A stretch of DNA of 33,000 nucleotides. Origin: CAZJYC01 sp964550165 (GTDB taxonomy: Bacteria; Acidobacteriota; Aminicenantia; Aminicenantales; Aminicenantaceae). Made by a program: the position numbers and the translations under genes. Shown here piece by piece: positions 1 to 8,719 of this stretch; the first letter of the stretch is position 1, and the number at the start of each line of letters is the position of its first letter. The notes under the pieces were generated by a model that saw only the letters and a program-made list of their open reading frames with translations, had not been told where the DNA came from and did no database searches. Location: contig CAZJYC010000025.1 of the NCBI GenBank assembly GCA_964550165.1, positions 1-33,000 on the forward strand, read 5' to 3'.

Positions 1-50
1 GCCAAATTTTAGCCTCATTAGCCTTAAAAAAGCCATCAGGCAACATACGT

Positions 51-211
51 GAGGAAGCATCTTTTTCCCTGTGATAAGGAGAGAGATCTGATAGAGTGAG
101 GAATGGAGGAGCTGGTTTCCATCCCTCCTCGCCAAAGACCTGCACACCCACCACCATGGGCTTCGGAGGGATGGAAACCAGCACTGTTATAATTGGCTTT
201 TATCATCATAT
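51..211 (+). repeat. Hairpin repeat, family 1, copy 1
   Basis: This copy of a ~160 bp dispersed repeat recurs at 32841-33000 in the same orientation. At its centre is a perfect 18 bp inverted repeat: the left arm 111-128 reads GCTGGTTTCCATCCCTCC and the right arm 165-182 is its exact reverse complement. The arms enclose a 36 nt loop (129-164). The flanks (GAGGAAGCAT at 51-60; TTGGCTTTTATCATCATAT at 193-211) match the other copy directly, but the loop matches it only as its reverse complement. No coding potential is seen. Nothing recognisable was found in 212-397 beyond the leader of the next gene. Confidence 0.85.
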
Positions 212-397
212 ACCTTCGCGGAAAGAAAGATGCTTACCAGACGTGAATATCTGTTGATGGAATTCATCTAAAAAAATAAAATGGACGCCTGAGCGAAAAA
301 AAATTCTTTATGATTGCCCGGATTTCTTTGTTGAGCCAATGAAATTAACTTTTTTTGGTTTAAATTCGCTTCATTTCGTAAAAAAGGGAGGTTCGGT

Positions 398-3300
398 ATG
401 AGTCAAAAACGCTATTTTTTCATAGAGGCCTTGCTGGCCTTTTTTTTCCTTTCCAGCCTGCTCGTTATTCCTCTCCGTTCGGAGAAATCTGTCAGGGTCT
501 GGGAAGAGCCTCTGGCCATTCCCGCCTACAGGGTAGAAAAGCCTGATTTGAACCCGATTTTTTACGCGGGCCGTGCTTATCAGGGCGCCAAAGGGCCTGT
601 CTATCCTTATCCTTTGCTGGATAGGTTGACGGATATCCGGGAGATGAAGACCTACAAAGCTCTTTATCTTGAGAACGACTATCTGAAAATCTGCATTCTG
701 CCCGAAATAGGAGGCCGGATTTTCTCGGCTCTGGATAAGACAAATAACTATGATTTCTTTTATTGCCAGCATGTCATCAAGCCTGCCCTTATCGGCATGC
801 TCGGCGCCTGGATATCCGGAGGAGTGGAGTGGAATTTTCCCCATCATCACCGGGCCACGGGCTTCATGAACATCGATTACACCCTTACCGAGAATCCGGA
901 TGGCAGCAAGACCATCTGGGTTGGCGAGATAGAGCTCCGGCGCCGGATGAAGTGGGTTGTCGGCCTGACTCTCTATCCAGACCGGTCTTACCTTGAAGCC
1001 ATAATCAAAATTTTCAACCGCACGCCGTTTGCCCATTCGTTTCTCTGGTGGGCTAATGTCGCTGTCCATGCCAATTCCGGTTATCGGATCATTTTCCCTC
1101 CAGGCACAGAGTATGCCACTTATCATGGAAAGAATCAGTTTTCCCGCTGGCCAATATCCCGCGAAGTGTTCAACGGGGTGGATTATACAAAGGGGGTGGA
1201 TGTGAGCTGGTACAAGAATCATCCTGCGCCCACTTCCTTTTTTGCCTGGAACTCCAAAGAGGACTTCCTGGCAGGATACGACCATGGAAAAGAAGCTGGT
1301 GTTGTCCATGTCGCTGACCATCGCCTCGTTCCCGGCAAGAAATTCTGGACATGGGGAGCCGGAGCCCAGGGCCAGGTCTGGGAAAAAATTTTGACTGAGA
1401 CCGACGGCCCTTACATCGAGCTTATGGTCGGCGCGTACTCGGATAATCAGCCGGATTACAGCTGGCTTCAGCCTTATGAAGTGAGAACTTTCAAGCAATT
1501 ATGGTATCCTTTACGGAAAATCCAGGGGATTAAAGCCGCTAACCTTGAGGCAGCCTGCAACTTAGAAGTCGGAGGAAAGGGAACTGCCAGGATAGGATTC
1601 AACACAACCAGAGAGCACAGGGGAGCCAGGGCAGCGCTTTTCACCAGAGAAAAAGCGATTTTCGAGCAGAGGATTGACGTCTCTCCGCAGAATCCTTTTT
1701 GGAAGGAGATTGGCCTTCCTGAGGGTGTGGACGAAAAAAATCTTCGCCTTGTGCTGTTTTCGCCAGAGGGCAAGATTCTGATAAGCTACAGTCCTCCTCG
1801 AAAGGAGGGATCGGTCCTGCCAGAGCCGGTCAAGCCTCCGCCATCCCCCCAGGAGATCAAAACCGTGGAGGAGCTTTATCTCACCGGCTTGAGGCTGGAG
1901 CAGTTTTACAACCCTGCCTTTGAGCCTTATCCCTACTACGAAGAAGCCTTGCGCCGAGACCCGGATGATACTCGGGTCAACACGGCGCTCGGCATTCTTT
2001 ATTCAAAAAGGGGAATGGCTGAGGAAGCAGAGAATCATCTGAACCGTGCGCTCGTTCGCCTCACCAGAAATTACACAACTCCCAGGGATGGTGAGCCCTT
2101 CTATTATCTGGGACTCGCCCTCCGGGCTCAAGGAAAAGACGCGGCTGCTCTTGATGCCTTTATCAAAGCCACGTGGAGCGATGCCTGGAGTGCGGCAGCC
2201 TATTATTGCTTGGCCGAGCTTGCCTCCAGCAAAGAAGATTACTCAAAAGCGCTCGAGTTTCTTGACCTGTCGCTGGCGAAGAATGGGCTGAACACAAAAG
2301 CCTTGAATTTGAAGGCTTCGTTGCTCAGGAGGTCAGGACAGCCTCAGGAAGCAGAGAGAATCGCGAGACAGGTTTTGGCTTTTGACCCTCTGGATTTCTG
2401 GGCCGGGAACGAGCTTTTCCTTTTGAAGTCAGGGACGGGGAAAAAAGAGGAAGAGCTTGAAGCAAAAAAGAGTTTAGAAACCAAAATGAGAGATTCTGCC
2501 CAGTCCTACTTGGAGCTCGCCGCTGATTATGGCAACTGCGGGCTTCTGGACGAGGCAATTGAGCTTCTCTTGAGGCTTGTCGAAAAAGAGAACAAAGAAT
2601 CTTCCTCTTACCCCATGCTCTACTATTATCTGGGATACTTTATGGAAAAAAAAGGCGATCTTGAGCAGGCATCAAAATATTACAAGCTTGCCTCCACAAT
2701 GCCGCCTGATTACTGTTTCCCTTTCCGGCTGGAATCCATGGCTGTGCTGCGCTCGGCTCAAGCGTGTAACCCTGCTGATGCCCGTGCTCCATATTATCTT
2801 GGAAATCTCCTCTACGATATCCAGCCTGAAAGAGCGATAGAGGAATGGGAAAGATCAAGGCAGTTGGATAATTCTTTTTCAATCGTCCACAGAAACCTCG
2901 GTCTTGCCTATGCCCGGGTTGAAAATGACGTGTCTAAGGCCATGGCTAGCCTGGAAAAGGCTGTAGCCTGCAACAGCAAGGACCCAAGGCTTTATTATGA
3001 GCTGGATTTGCTTTACGAGACCGGCGGAGTTCCTCCCCAGAAAAGACTCGCGCTTCTGGAAAAGAATCACGATGTCGTTCTCCGGAGGGACGACGCCCTT
3101 TCGCGAGAAATAGCCCTTCTTGTCCAGCTTGGCAGGTATGATAAGGCCATCGATTTATTATCCGGGCACCATTTTCATGTCTGGGAAGGAGGAGGCCAGA
3201 TCCATAATGTCTATGTCGACGCCCATCTTTCGAGAGGCGAAGATTACCTTATAGCCGGAAAATACAGAGAAGCTCTCCAGGATTTTCTGGCTGCTCTCGA

Positions 3301-3769
3301 CTACCCCCAGAACCTGGAAGTGGCCAGGCCTTACCGGGGCGGGAGGGAGCCCCAAATTGACTATTTTATCGGCGCAGCCTACGGCGCTTTGGGAGACGCG
3401 GAGAGAGCGAGAGAGTATTTCGAGAAATCCGTAGAGCAAAAGTATGAGGGGTCAGAGATTGGCTATTATCAGGGCTTGGCTTTTCGTAAAATCGGCAAGA
3501 ATGAAGAAGCCAAGCGCATGTTTGAGGGATTGATTCGAGCGGGAAAAGAAAGGCTTGAGACCGCTCCTTCAATGGATTTTTTCGCCAAATTCGGAGAGAA
3601 ACAATCGGTCATGATCCGGACGGCGAACGCCCATTACCTTTTAGGCCTGGGTTATTTGGGAATGGATAATAAGGAGGAAGCCAGGGCTGAGTTTAAAAAA
3701 GCCCTGGAAATGAATATCAACCATCTGGGCGCCAAAAGGCAACTGGAGCGATTGGAAAGCTCCGGCTGA
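398..3769 (+). CDS. Exported DUF5107 / TPR-repeat protein
   Basis: This is a 1123 aa protein. Residues 1-28 form a signal peptide or N-terminal anchor (Lys-Arg followed by a long Phe/Leu-rich stretch). Residues ~30-380 resemble DUF5107, a beta-rich, mutarotase-like domain; the fragments LPEIGGRIFSALDK and GGVEWNFPHHH are typical of it. From ~490 to the end there are many tetratricopeptide repeats (for example around 525-560, 560-640, 800-850 and 1000-1110). The family is thought to act on or bind carbohydrate outside the cytoplasm, with the TPRs as a protein-binding scaffold; no catalytic residue can be assigned here. The ATG at 398 follows GGGAGG at 386-391 with good spacing. The stop codon (3767-3769) lies inside the start of the repeat at 3764-3979. 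The next gene is 541 bp away, so this is probably a single-gene transcript. Confidence 0.85.
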   Translation: MSQKRYFFIEALLAFFFLSSLLVIPLRSEKSVRVWEEPLAIPAYRVEKPDLNPIFYAGRAYQGAKGPVYPYPLLDRLTDIREMKTYKALYLENDYLKICILPEIGGRIFSALDKTNNYDFFYCQHVIKPALIGMLGAWISGGVEWNFPHHHRATGFMNIDYTLTENPDGSKTIWVGEIELRRRMKWVVGLTLYPDRSYLEAIIKIFNRTPFAHSFLWWANVAVHANSGYRIIFPPGTEYATYHGKNQFSRWPISREVFNGVDYTKGVDVSWYKNHPAPTSFFAWNSKEDFLAGYDHGKEAGVVHVADHRLVPGKKFWTWGAGAQGQVWEKILTETDGPYIELMVGAYSDNQPDYSWLQPYEVRTFKQLWYPLRKIQGIKAANLEAACNLEVGGKGTARIGFNTTREHRGARAALFTREKAIFEQRIDVSPQNPFWKEIGLPEGVDEKNLRLVLFSPEGKILISYSPPRKEGSVLPEPVKPPPSPQEIKTVEELYLTGLRLEQFYNPAFEPYPYYEEALRRDPDDTRVNTALGILYSKRGMAEEAENHLNRALVRLTRNYTTPRDGEPFYYLGLALRAQGKDAAALDAFIKATWSDAWSAAAYYCLAELASSKEDYSKALEFLDLSLAKNGLNTKALNLKASLLRRSGQPQEAERIARQVLAFDPLDFWAGNELFLLKSGTGKKEEELEAKKSLETKMRDSAQSYLELAADYGNCGLLDEAIELLLRLVEKENKESSSYPMLYYYLGYFMEKKGDLEQASKYYKLASTMPPDYCFPFRLESMAVLRSAQACNPADARAPYYLGNLLYDIQPERAIEEWERSRQLDNSFSIVHRNLGLAYARVENDVSKAMASLEKAVACNSKDPRLYYELDLLYETGGVPPQKRLALLEKNHDVVLRRDDALSREIALLVQLGRYDKAIDLLSGHHFHVWEGGGQIHNVYVDAHLSRGEDYLIAGKYREALQDFLAALDYPQNLEVARPYRGGREPQIDYFIGAAYGALGDAERAREYFEKSVEQKYEGSEIGYYQGLAFRKIGKNEEAKRMFEGLIRAGKERLETAPSMDFFAKFGEKQSVMIRTANAHYLLGLGYLGMDNKEEARAEFKKALEMNINHLGAKRQLERLESSG

Positions 3770-3979
3770 GCGGTTCGAAAACAAGCAGGCTTTCCATCAC
3801 CTGGCGAAGGCAGAGTGGTGAGAAGGTCGTGTGAAAGGTCGAGCGGGCATGGTTCCTCGACCGAAGGGAGAGGAGAGCGAAGCCTGAAACCGAGCAGGCT
3901 TTGTCTCGCTGGGGCAAAAGCGGCGCACCTTCGAGCCAATCTGCCTGAGCTTTTCAAACGGTTTTCTCGCCGCCCAGCC
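3764..3979 (+). repeat. Dispersed repeat, family 2, copy 1
   Basis: This is a 216 bp element with imperfect 19 nt terminal inverted repeats: GGCTGAGCGGTTCGAAAAC at 3764-3782 and, at 3961-3979, a sequence whose reverse complement is GGCTGGGCGGCGAGAAAAC. A 78 bp core at 3841-3918 matches 6488-6565 in the same orientation with two differences. The end arms match those of the second copy only after the ends are swapped, so core and arms have opposite relative orientation in the two copies. Small open frames through the core on the minus strand reflect the shared nucleotide sequence and are not genes. The element supplies the stop codon of the upstream gene. Confidence 0.8.
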
Positions 3980-4177
3980 TTCGCTGTATGAAAAAAAAGG
4001 CGTAATGATTCCTTTTTGGATGGCCGGCGACCACTACATGGTGGCCTGGGGAGCAGTTAACAAGAGCCAGCCGCTTCTTTTTTTTGGACACGGGATTAGC
4101 AGGCGGTGGATTCACATGTCCTTACCGGCTGCAACCTAGCAGGCCTGATTAAAGCATATATTGACTGCAAACGAGTG

Positions 4178-4256
4178 TTATCAAGGTAAACGGCTACTTA
4201 ATTTGATAAACAGAAATCTTATCAAAGATAGCTTAGATAAATTTGCCTGTTATCAA
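4178..4256. promoter_or_regulatory. Cluster of four TTATCAA/TTGATAA heptamers
   Basis: TTATCAA occurs at 4178-4184, 4219-4225 and 4250-4256, and its reverse complement TTGATAA at 4203-4209. All four lie in an AT-rich stretch just upstream of the DUF5916 gene and end 8 bp before a TTGACA hexamer. This could be an operator for a regulator of that gene, but it may also reflect base composition. The preceding stretch 3980-4177 contains only a short CCAC/GTGG hairpin near 4032-4045 and no gene that I can see. Confidence 0.35.
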
Positions 4257-4263
4257 AATATTC

Positions 4264-4292
4264 TTGACATTTATTTGATGGCGAAGGAAGAT
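4264..4292 (+). promoter_or_regulatory. Possible promoter of the DUF5916 gene
   Basis: A perfect -35 hexamer TTGACA lies at 4264-4269. At 17 bp spacing the -10 would be GAAGAT (4287-4292), which matches consensus at only three positions. The start would fall about 12 nt before the ATG at 4311. Confidence 0.3.
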
Positions 4293-4310
4293 TTTATCTT
4301 TTGAGAAAAG

Positions 4311-6344
4311 ATGATAAAAAGGCTCTGTGTCGTCCCGATTTTTTTAATGTTTTCTTTTTTTCTGTTTGCTAACCAGGAAATAAAAAAAATCACGGCGCTG
4401 AAAACCGAAGAGGCCATCAATATAGACGGTCTGTTGAACGAGGCTGTCTGGGAGAAAGCTCCGGAAGCTAACAAATTCATTCAGTTTGAGCCGCAGCGAG
4501 GAAAGCAGGCCACGCTGAAGACAGTCGTCAAGATTCTTTACGACGAAAATTTCGTCTATTTTGGATTTCTCTGCCATGACTCCCAGCCTGAAAAAATAGT
4601 GGCCAGAATCACCAAAAGAGACGCTGATGTCGATGAAGATGATTCGGTCTCTGTCATGATCGACACCTTCCATGACCGAAGAAGCTGCTATTATTTCGCC
4701 ACGAATCTATTGGGCACGCAGCTTGACGGCAGAATCACCGAGAACGGCCGCACAAAGGATGATACGTGGGATGGAATATGGAAATCTGCCGGTCAGAGAA
4801 CAGATTTTGGCTGGAGTGCGGAGATCGCCGTGGAATTACGTTCGCTGAAGTATAAGCCTGGAGAAAACAGGAGCTGGGGGCTAAGCCTGGGACGGAACGT
4901 CCCCCGACTCTTTGAGCGCAGTTTCTGGACAGGGCCTCTTGAATCCTCGACCAAGGTTTCTCAATTCGGCGTCCTGGAAGGCCTTGACCTTCAGCAATCG
5001 GAGAGAAGCTATCAGATTATTCCCCATATCATTTCAAAAGTCGAAGAAGGAGAAAAAACAGAGGCCGAGGCAGGGCTTGATGCGCGCTATGCCTTCAGCC
5101 AGATGGTTTCCGGAAATTTAACCCTTAATCCTGACTTTGCCACAGTCGAGGCAGACCAGGAAAGGATCAATTTAACCCGCTTTGAGCTTGACCTCGCTGA
5201 AAAGAGAAATTTCTTCCTGGAAGGTTCGGAAATTTACAAGCAACGAATTCCCCTCTTCTATTCCCGAAGAATTTCCGATATCTACGGAGGCGTCAAGCTC
5301 TACGGAAAATCTGGCGGCTACGAGTTTTCCGTGCTCAGCGCTCAGACGAAAAAGGACGAATCTTTAGGTCAAGAATCGGCCAATTTTACCGTCTTTCGCC
5401 TCAGGAAAGATGTCATGAAATCCTCGATGCTGGGTTTTCTGGCGGCCAACAAACTGGTCGACGGGATAAACCATGGAACGGCTGGCATAGATACGACTCT
5501 CCATTTCAGCAATACCTTCAATTTCACCGGTCAACTGGCTGTGAGCTATGGCGACGCCAACAAGGATAGTATCGCTTTTTTCCTCCGTCCGAGCTACGAT
5601 TCAGCCACTTTTCATATCCATCTCCGCTACACACAATTAGGAAGTAATTTTGGCGACAATGCCAACAGCGTGGGCTTCATCCGGGATGATAACCGGAGGG
5701 AGCTGGATTCAGCTATCTCGAAGACCTTCTGGCTGAAGAAATTGGGCTTGGACCGGATCGAGTACGAATCCAACTATAATATCTACTGGGGGATGGATGG
5801 GACCTTGCGAAGCTGGCAGGTCGATGAAGGCCTTTCCTTTGACTTGAAGAACAAATTCTCCCTGGATATCGAACATACCCAGGAGTACAAGCTCTATGAG
5901 AAAGAATTCCGCAACAATCAGACAGAAATCGAGCTGGGCTATAACACCCGGGAATGGCAGTCGGCCACAATTGCTTACATTTTTGGCCGGAATTTTGACC
6001 TCGACTTCAGGCTGATCGAAGGAGGCCTCAACTACAAATTCACCGAAGATTTTTCCTTCCAGTATTCGCTGACGCGCTTGGTTCTTGAGCCTGACCCGGA
6101 AGGCGAAAGCACCTGGATCCATGTTTTCCGGGCGACGAATTACTTCACCCCCGACCTCTTCATCAAGGTCTTTTACCAGATCCATTCCGCGATCGACAAG
6201 AAAAGCGTCCAGGTTCTTTTTGTCTACCGTTTTCAGCCTCCTTTTGGTTCCATCCAGCTCGCCTACCAGAGGGGGACAGCGCGGTTCGGCGAAAAAGGGA
6301 CACAGGGACATACGTTGTTCTTGAAAATCGCCTGCATGTTTTGA
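4311..6344 (+). CDS. DUF5916 protein with N-terminal CBM9-like domain
   Basis: This is a 677 aa protein. Residues 1-20 look like a signal peptide (MIKR followed by a Phe-rich core). Residues ~25-215 resemble the CBM9-like sugar-binding fold common at the start of this family (IDGLLNEAVWEKAP, then ENFVYFGFLCHDSQP). From ~220 to the C-terminal Phe the sequence alternates polar and hydrophobic residues, as in an outer-membrane beta barrel, and contains the family hallmark EKRNFFLEGSE followed by IPLFYSRRIS around residues 296-322. Family members are common in Bacteroidota and Acidobacteriota and are presumed surface proteins of unknown function. The ATG at 4311 is preceded only by a weak purine stretch (GAGAAAAG). 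The gene stands alone, with repeat-bearing gaps on both sides. Confidence 0.85.
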   Translation: MIKRLCVVPIFLMFSFFLFANQEIKKITALKTEEAINIDGLLNEAVWEKAPEANKFIQFEPQRGKQATLKTVVKILYDENFVYFGFLCHDSQPEKIVARITKRDADVDEDDSVSVMIDTFHDRRSCYYFATNLLGTQLDGRITENGRTKDDTWDGIWKSAGQRTDFGWSAEIAVELRSLKYKPGENRSWGLSLGRNVPRLFERSFWTGPLESSTKVSQFGVLEGLDLQQSERSYQIIPHIISKVEEGEKTEAEAGLDARYAFSQMVSGNLTLNPDFATVEADQERINLTRFELDLAEKRNFFLEGSEIYKQRIPLFYSRRISDIYGGVKLYGKSGGYEFSVLSAQTKKDESLGQESANFTVFRLRKDVMKSSMLGFLAANKLVDGINHGTAGIDTTLHFSNTFNFTGQLAVSYGDANKDSIAFFLRPSYDSATFHIHLRYTQLGSNFGDNANSVGFIRDDNRRELDSAISKTFWLKKLGLDRIEYESNYNIYWGMDGTLRSWQVDEGLSFDLKNKFSLDIEHTQEYKLYEKEFRNNQTEIELGYNTREWQSATIAYIFGRNFDLDFRLIEGGLNYKFTEDFSFQYSLTRLVLEPDPEGESTWIHVFRATNYFTPDLFIKVFYQIHSAIDKKSVQVLFVYRFQPPFGSIQLAYQRGTARFGEKGTQGHTLFLKIACMF

Positions 6345-6456
6345 CCGAATAATCATTTCCAATTCTGTGATTCGAAGAGATTTTGGGAAATCGCCTTGCT
6401 CCCCTTCGGATTTTTAACGCCATTCTCCGTTCGCTCTTAAAAATGTTGTCCGCGGA

Positions 6457-6592
6457 GGCTAAGCGGCGAGAAAACCGTTTGAAGGCTGAGCGGGCATGGT
6501 TCCTCGACCGAAGGGAGAGGAGAGCGAAGCCTGAAACCGAGCGGGCTTTGACTCGCTGGGGCAAAGCCCGTGTGTTTTCGAACCGCTTAGCC
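6457..6592 (+). repeat. Dispersed repeat, family 2, copy 2
   Basis: This 136 bp copy has terminal inverted repeats GGCTAAGCGGCGAGAAAAC (6457-6475) and a right arm at 6574-6592 whose reverse complement is GGCTAAGCGGTTCGAAAAC. The core 6488-6565 repeats 3841-3918. The left arm here resembles the right arm of copy 1 and vice versa, although the core runs the same way. Inside it, CGGGCTTTG at 6542-6550 pairs perfectly with CAAAGCCCG at 6562-6570. Copy 1 is longer because of extra sequence on both sides of the core. The rest of the gap 6345-6456 shows nothing recognisable. Confidence 0.8.
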
Positions 6593-6607
6593 GGAGCGTT
6601 TATTTTG

Positions 6608-6636
6608 TTGTTAAGCCGCAGTGAAGATATTATAAT
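6608..6636 (+). promoter_or_regulatory. Promoter of the transketolase gene
   Basis: TTGTTA (6608-6613) and a perfect TATAAT (6631-6636) are separated by 17 bp. The predicted start near 6643 gives a leader of ~110 nt to the TTG start codon. The promoter begins 15 bp after the end of the family 2 repeat. Confidence 0.6.
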
Positions 6637-6753
6637 AGTCGACTCTTGGAAAGGAAGGTCGCTCCTCAAAAGAAATTTTCTGCGATAAATTTCGTGCTTT
6701 CTGGCCAAAAAATGAAAAAGATTTTGTGATCAAAACTAAAAAAGGAGGGCATT

Positions 6754-8583
6754 TTGGAAAAGAAAGAAGTTCTGGAAAAGATTGCCAGGAGATTGCGCAT
6801 CCATTCTTTGAAGATGACGACAAAGGCAGGCTCAGGCCATCCGACAACATGCTTATCCATGGCCGAGCTTATGGCCTGCCTTTTGTTCGACGAAATGAAA
6901 TACAACCCTCAAGACCCTTATGATTGGGCGAACGATGAGCTGGTTCTTTCCAAGGGGCATGCCGCTCCTATCCTCTGGGCAGCCTATGCGGAGGCAGGAA
7001 TCATCCCTGAGAAAAGCCTGATGAGCTTGAGAAAAATCACCAGCGTCCTTGAAGGGCATCCCACTCCAAGGATGAAATGGGTCAAGGCGGCGACCGGCTC
7101 GCTCGGCCAGGGACTTTCGGTCGGGGTGGGAATCGCCTGGGCTATGAGATTGGGGAAATCGCCGGGAAGAGTCTATGTCATGATGGGCGACGGAGAGTGT
7201 GCCGAAGGAGCGGTCTGGGAGGCCTGCAATGCAGCCCGGATTCTCAAACTTACGAATCTCTGCGCGGTTGTCGACATCAACCGGCTGGGCCAGTCCGAGG
7301 AGACGATGCACGGCCATGACCTCAAGTCCTATGAGAGAAAGTTCAGAGCCTTTGGCTGGGATGTTTTGGTCATCGATGGGCATAGAATCGATCAGGTTTT
7401 GCGCGCTTTGAAAGAGGCAAGAGGCAATAAAGGCCCGACGGCGATTCTGGCAAAGACGATCAAAGGGAAAGGAGTTTCTTTTCTCGAAGACATGAATGGC
7501 TGGCATGGGAAGCCGCTTAAAGAGGACCAGCTGAAAAAAGCTCTGGAGGAGCTTGGCCCTATGCCCCCGGTTAATGCGAAAAGGTATGTCCGGAGGCCAA
7601 AAAGGGCCCAGAGTCCCGGGCTCGTCAAGACATTCAACTTTCAAAGGACCGGTTATAAAGATAAAACAGCGACCAGGCGCGCTTACGGCAATGCGCTCCT
7701 CAATCTCGGTAAGATTAACAAGGCTGTCGTCGCCCTGGACGGGGATGTGAAGAATTCGACCTATGCTGAAGATTTTTTTGAAACGTTTCCTCAAAGGGCG
7801 TTCCAGAGCTACATCGCCGAGCAGAATATGGTCGGCATGGGCATCGGCCTGTCCGCCAAGGGCTACATTCCATTTATCGCCACATTTTCGGCATTCCTGG
7901 CCAGAGCCCATGACCAGATCCGGATGGCCGCTTATTCTTTCTCCAATATCAAGTTTTGCGGGTCGCACTCCGGAGTGAGTATCGGCGAGGACGGGCCATC
8001 CCAGATGGGCCTCGAGGATCTCGGTATGTTCCGGCCGATTCCAGGATGTGCTGTGCTGTATCCCTGTGACGCCTTTTCGACTGAGGCCTGTGTCGAATCT
8101 TTAGCCAGGCATAAAGGCCTTTCCTATTTGAGAACCACGCGCCCCGCAACTCCTCTTATCTACAGCAGGAATGAGAAATTTCCCGTTGGAGGCTTAAAGG
8201 TCTTAAGGAAAAGCCAGGAGGATAAAGCAGCGGTCATTGCCGCAGGCATCACGGTCCACGAAGCCCTCAGAGCCTATGACGAGCTCAAGAGGCAAGGGAT
8301 ATCAGTCCGGATTATCGATTCCTATTCGGTCCAGCCGGTCCATAAAGAGGCCATGGCTAGAGAAGTTGAGGAAGCCGGGAAAAAGGCCGTGGTTGCTGAA
8401 GACCATTTTCCTGGCGGAGGCCTGGGAGATGCCGCAGCCCTGGCTCTGGCCGGAAAGGCAGAGATTGTTCATCTGGCCGTAACAGACGTTCCCCGTTCGG
8501 GAAAGCCTGATGAACTGATGGATAAGTACGGGATCAATGCCAGGCATATCGTGAAGGCGGTGAAAGAGCTGCTCAATCGATAA
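6754..8583 (+). CDS. tkt: Transketolase
   Basis: This is a 609 aa, full-length single-chain enzyme of the short type. It transfers two-carbon ketol units between sugar phosphates in the cytoplasmic non-oxidative pentose phosphate pathway. The N-terminal thiamine diphosphate domain (~1-280) has GSGHP at 26-30, KGHA at 68-71 and the cofactor motif GDGE at 145-148 followed by VVDIN. The pyrimidine-binding domain (~305-470) carries the catalytic Glu356 in IAEQNM, and the C-terminal domain (~480-605) contains ARxVEEAGKKAVVAEDH. The start is a TTG, chosen because AAAGGAGGG at 6741-6749 sits directly upstream and the frame begins with the expected helix. It has its own promoter and no operon partner in close range. 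Confidence 0.95.
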   Translation: MEKKEVLEKIARRLRIHSLKMTTKAGSGHPTTCLSMAELMACLLFDEMKYNPQDPYDWANDELVLSKGHAAPILWAAYAEAGIIPEKSLMSLRKITSVLEGHPTPRMKWVKAATGSLGQGLSVGVGIAWAMRLGKSPGRVYVMMGDGECAEGAVWEACNAARILKLTNLCAVVDINRLGQSEETMHGHDLKSYERKFRAFGWDVLVIDGHRIDQVLRALKEARGNKGPTAILAKTIKGKGVSFLEDMNGWHGKPLKEDQLKKALEELGPMPPVNAKRYVRRPKRAQSPGLVKTFNFQRTGYKDKTATRRAYGNALLNLGKINKAVVALDGDVKNSTYAEDFFETFPQRAFQSYIAEQNMVGMGIGLSAKGYIPFIATFSAFLARAHDQIRMAAYSFSNIKFCGSHSGVSIGEDGPSQMGLEDLGMFRPIPGCAVLYPCDAFSTEACVESLARHKGLSYLRTTRPATPLIYSRNEKFPVGGLKVLRKSQEDKAAVIAAGITVHEALRAYDELKRQGISVRIIDSYSVQPVHKEAMAREVEEAGKKAVVAEDHFPGGGLGDAAALALAGKAEIVHLAVTDVPRSGKPDELMDKYGINARHIVKAVKELLNR

Positions 8584-8633
8584 CAAAAGAAGAAAAGACA
8601 CAAAACTCCGCTCTTTTCTCAGGGTAAGAAAGT

Positions 8634-8662
8634 TTGACATAAAATTTCTCTTGGTTTATAAA
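8634..8662 (+). promoter_or_regulatory. Near-consensus promoter of the Asp-box protein gene
   Basis: TTGACA at 8634-8639 and TATAAA at 8657-8662 are separated by exactly 17 bp. Transcription would start near 8669. That excludes an in-frame TTG at 8651 as start codon and supports the ATG at 8720. Confidence 0.75.
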
Positions 8663-8719
8663 TCCCTATACTTGCTTTTAAAAAAGATGAAAAATCATTC
8701 CAAGGAGGGTGTTCTATTC

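Noticed and set aside
371..1498. 375-codon minus-strand open frame
   Set aside because: It is antisense to the DUF5107-TPR gene, has no ribosome site and no recognisable domain. It is a high-GC shadow frame.
4010..4140. Possible riboswitch in the gap before the DUF5916 gene
   Set aside because: A small CCAC/GTGG hairpin is present, but no conserved riboswitch core (cobalamin, TPP, SAM, glycine) could be recognised.
6163..6708. 181-codon minus-strand open frame across repeat copy 2, with a peptide shared with 3717-3917
   Set aside because: The shared peptide follows from the identical repeat DNA. The frame overlaps the DUF5916 coding end and has no start signal.
8651..8719. Upstream in-frame TTG start for the Asp-box protein
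   Set aside because: It lies inside the predicted promoter (TTGACA 8634, TATAAA 8657) and lacks a ribosome site. The ATG at 8720 has AAGGAGGG and begins a signal peptide.
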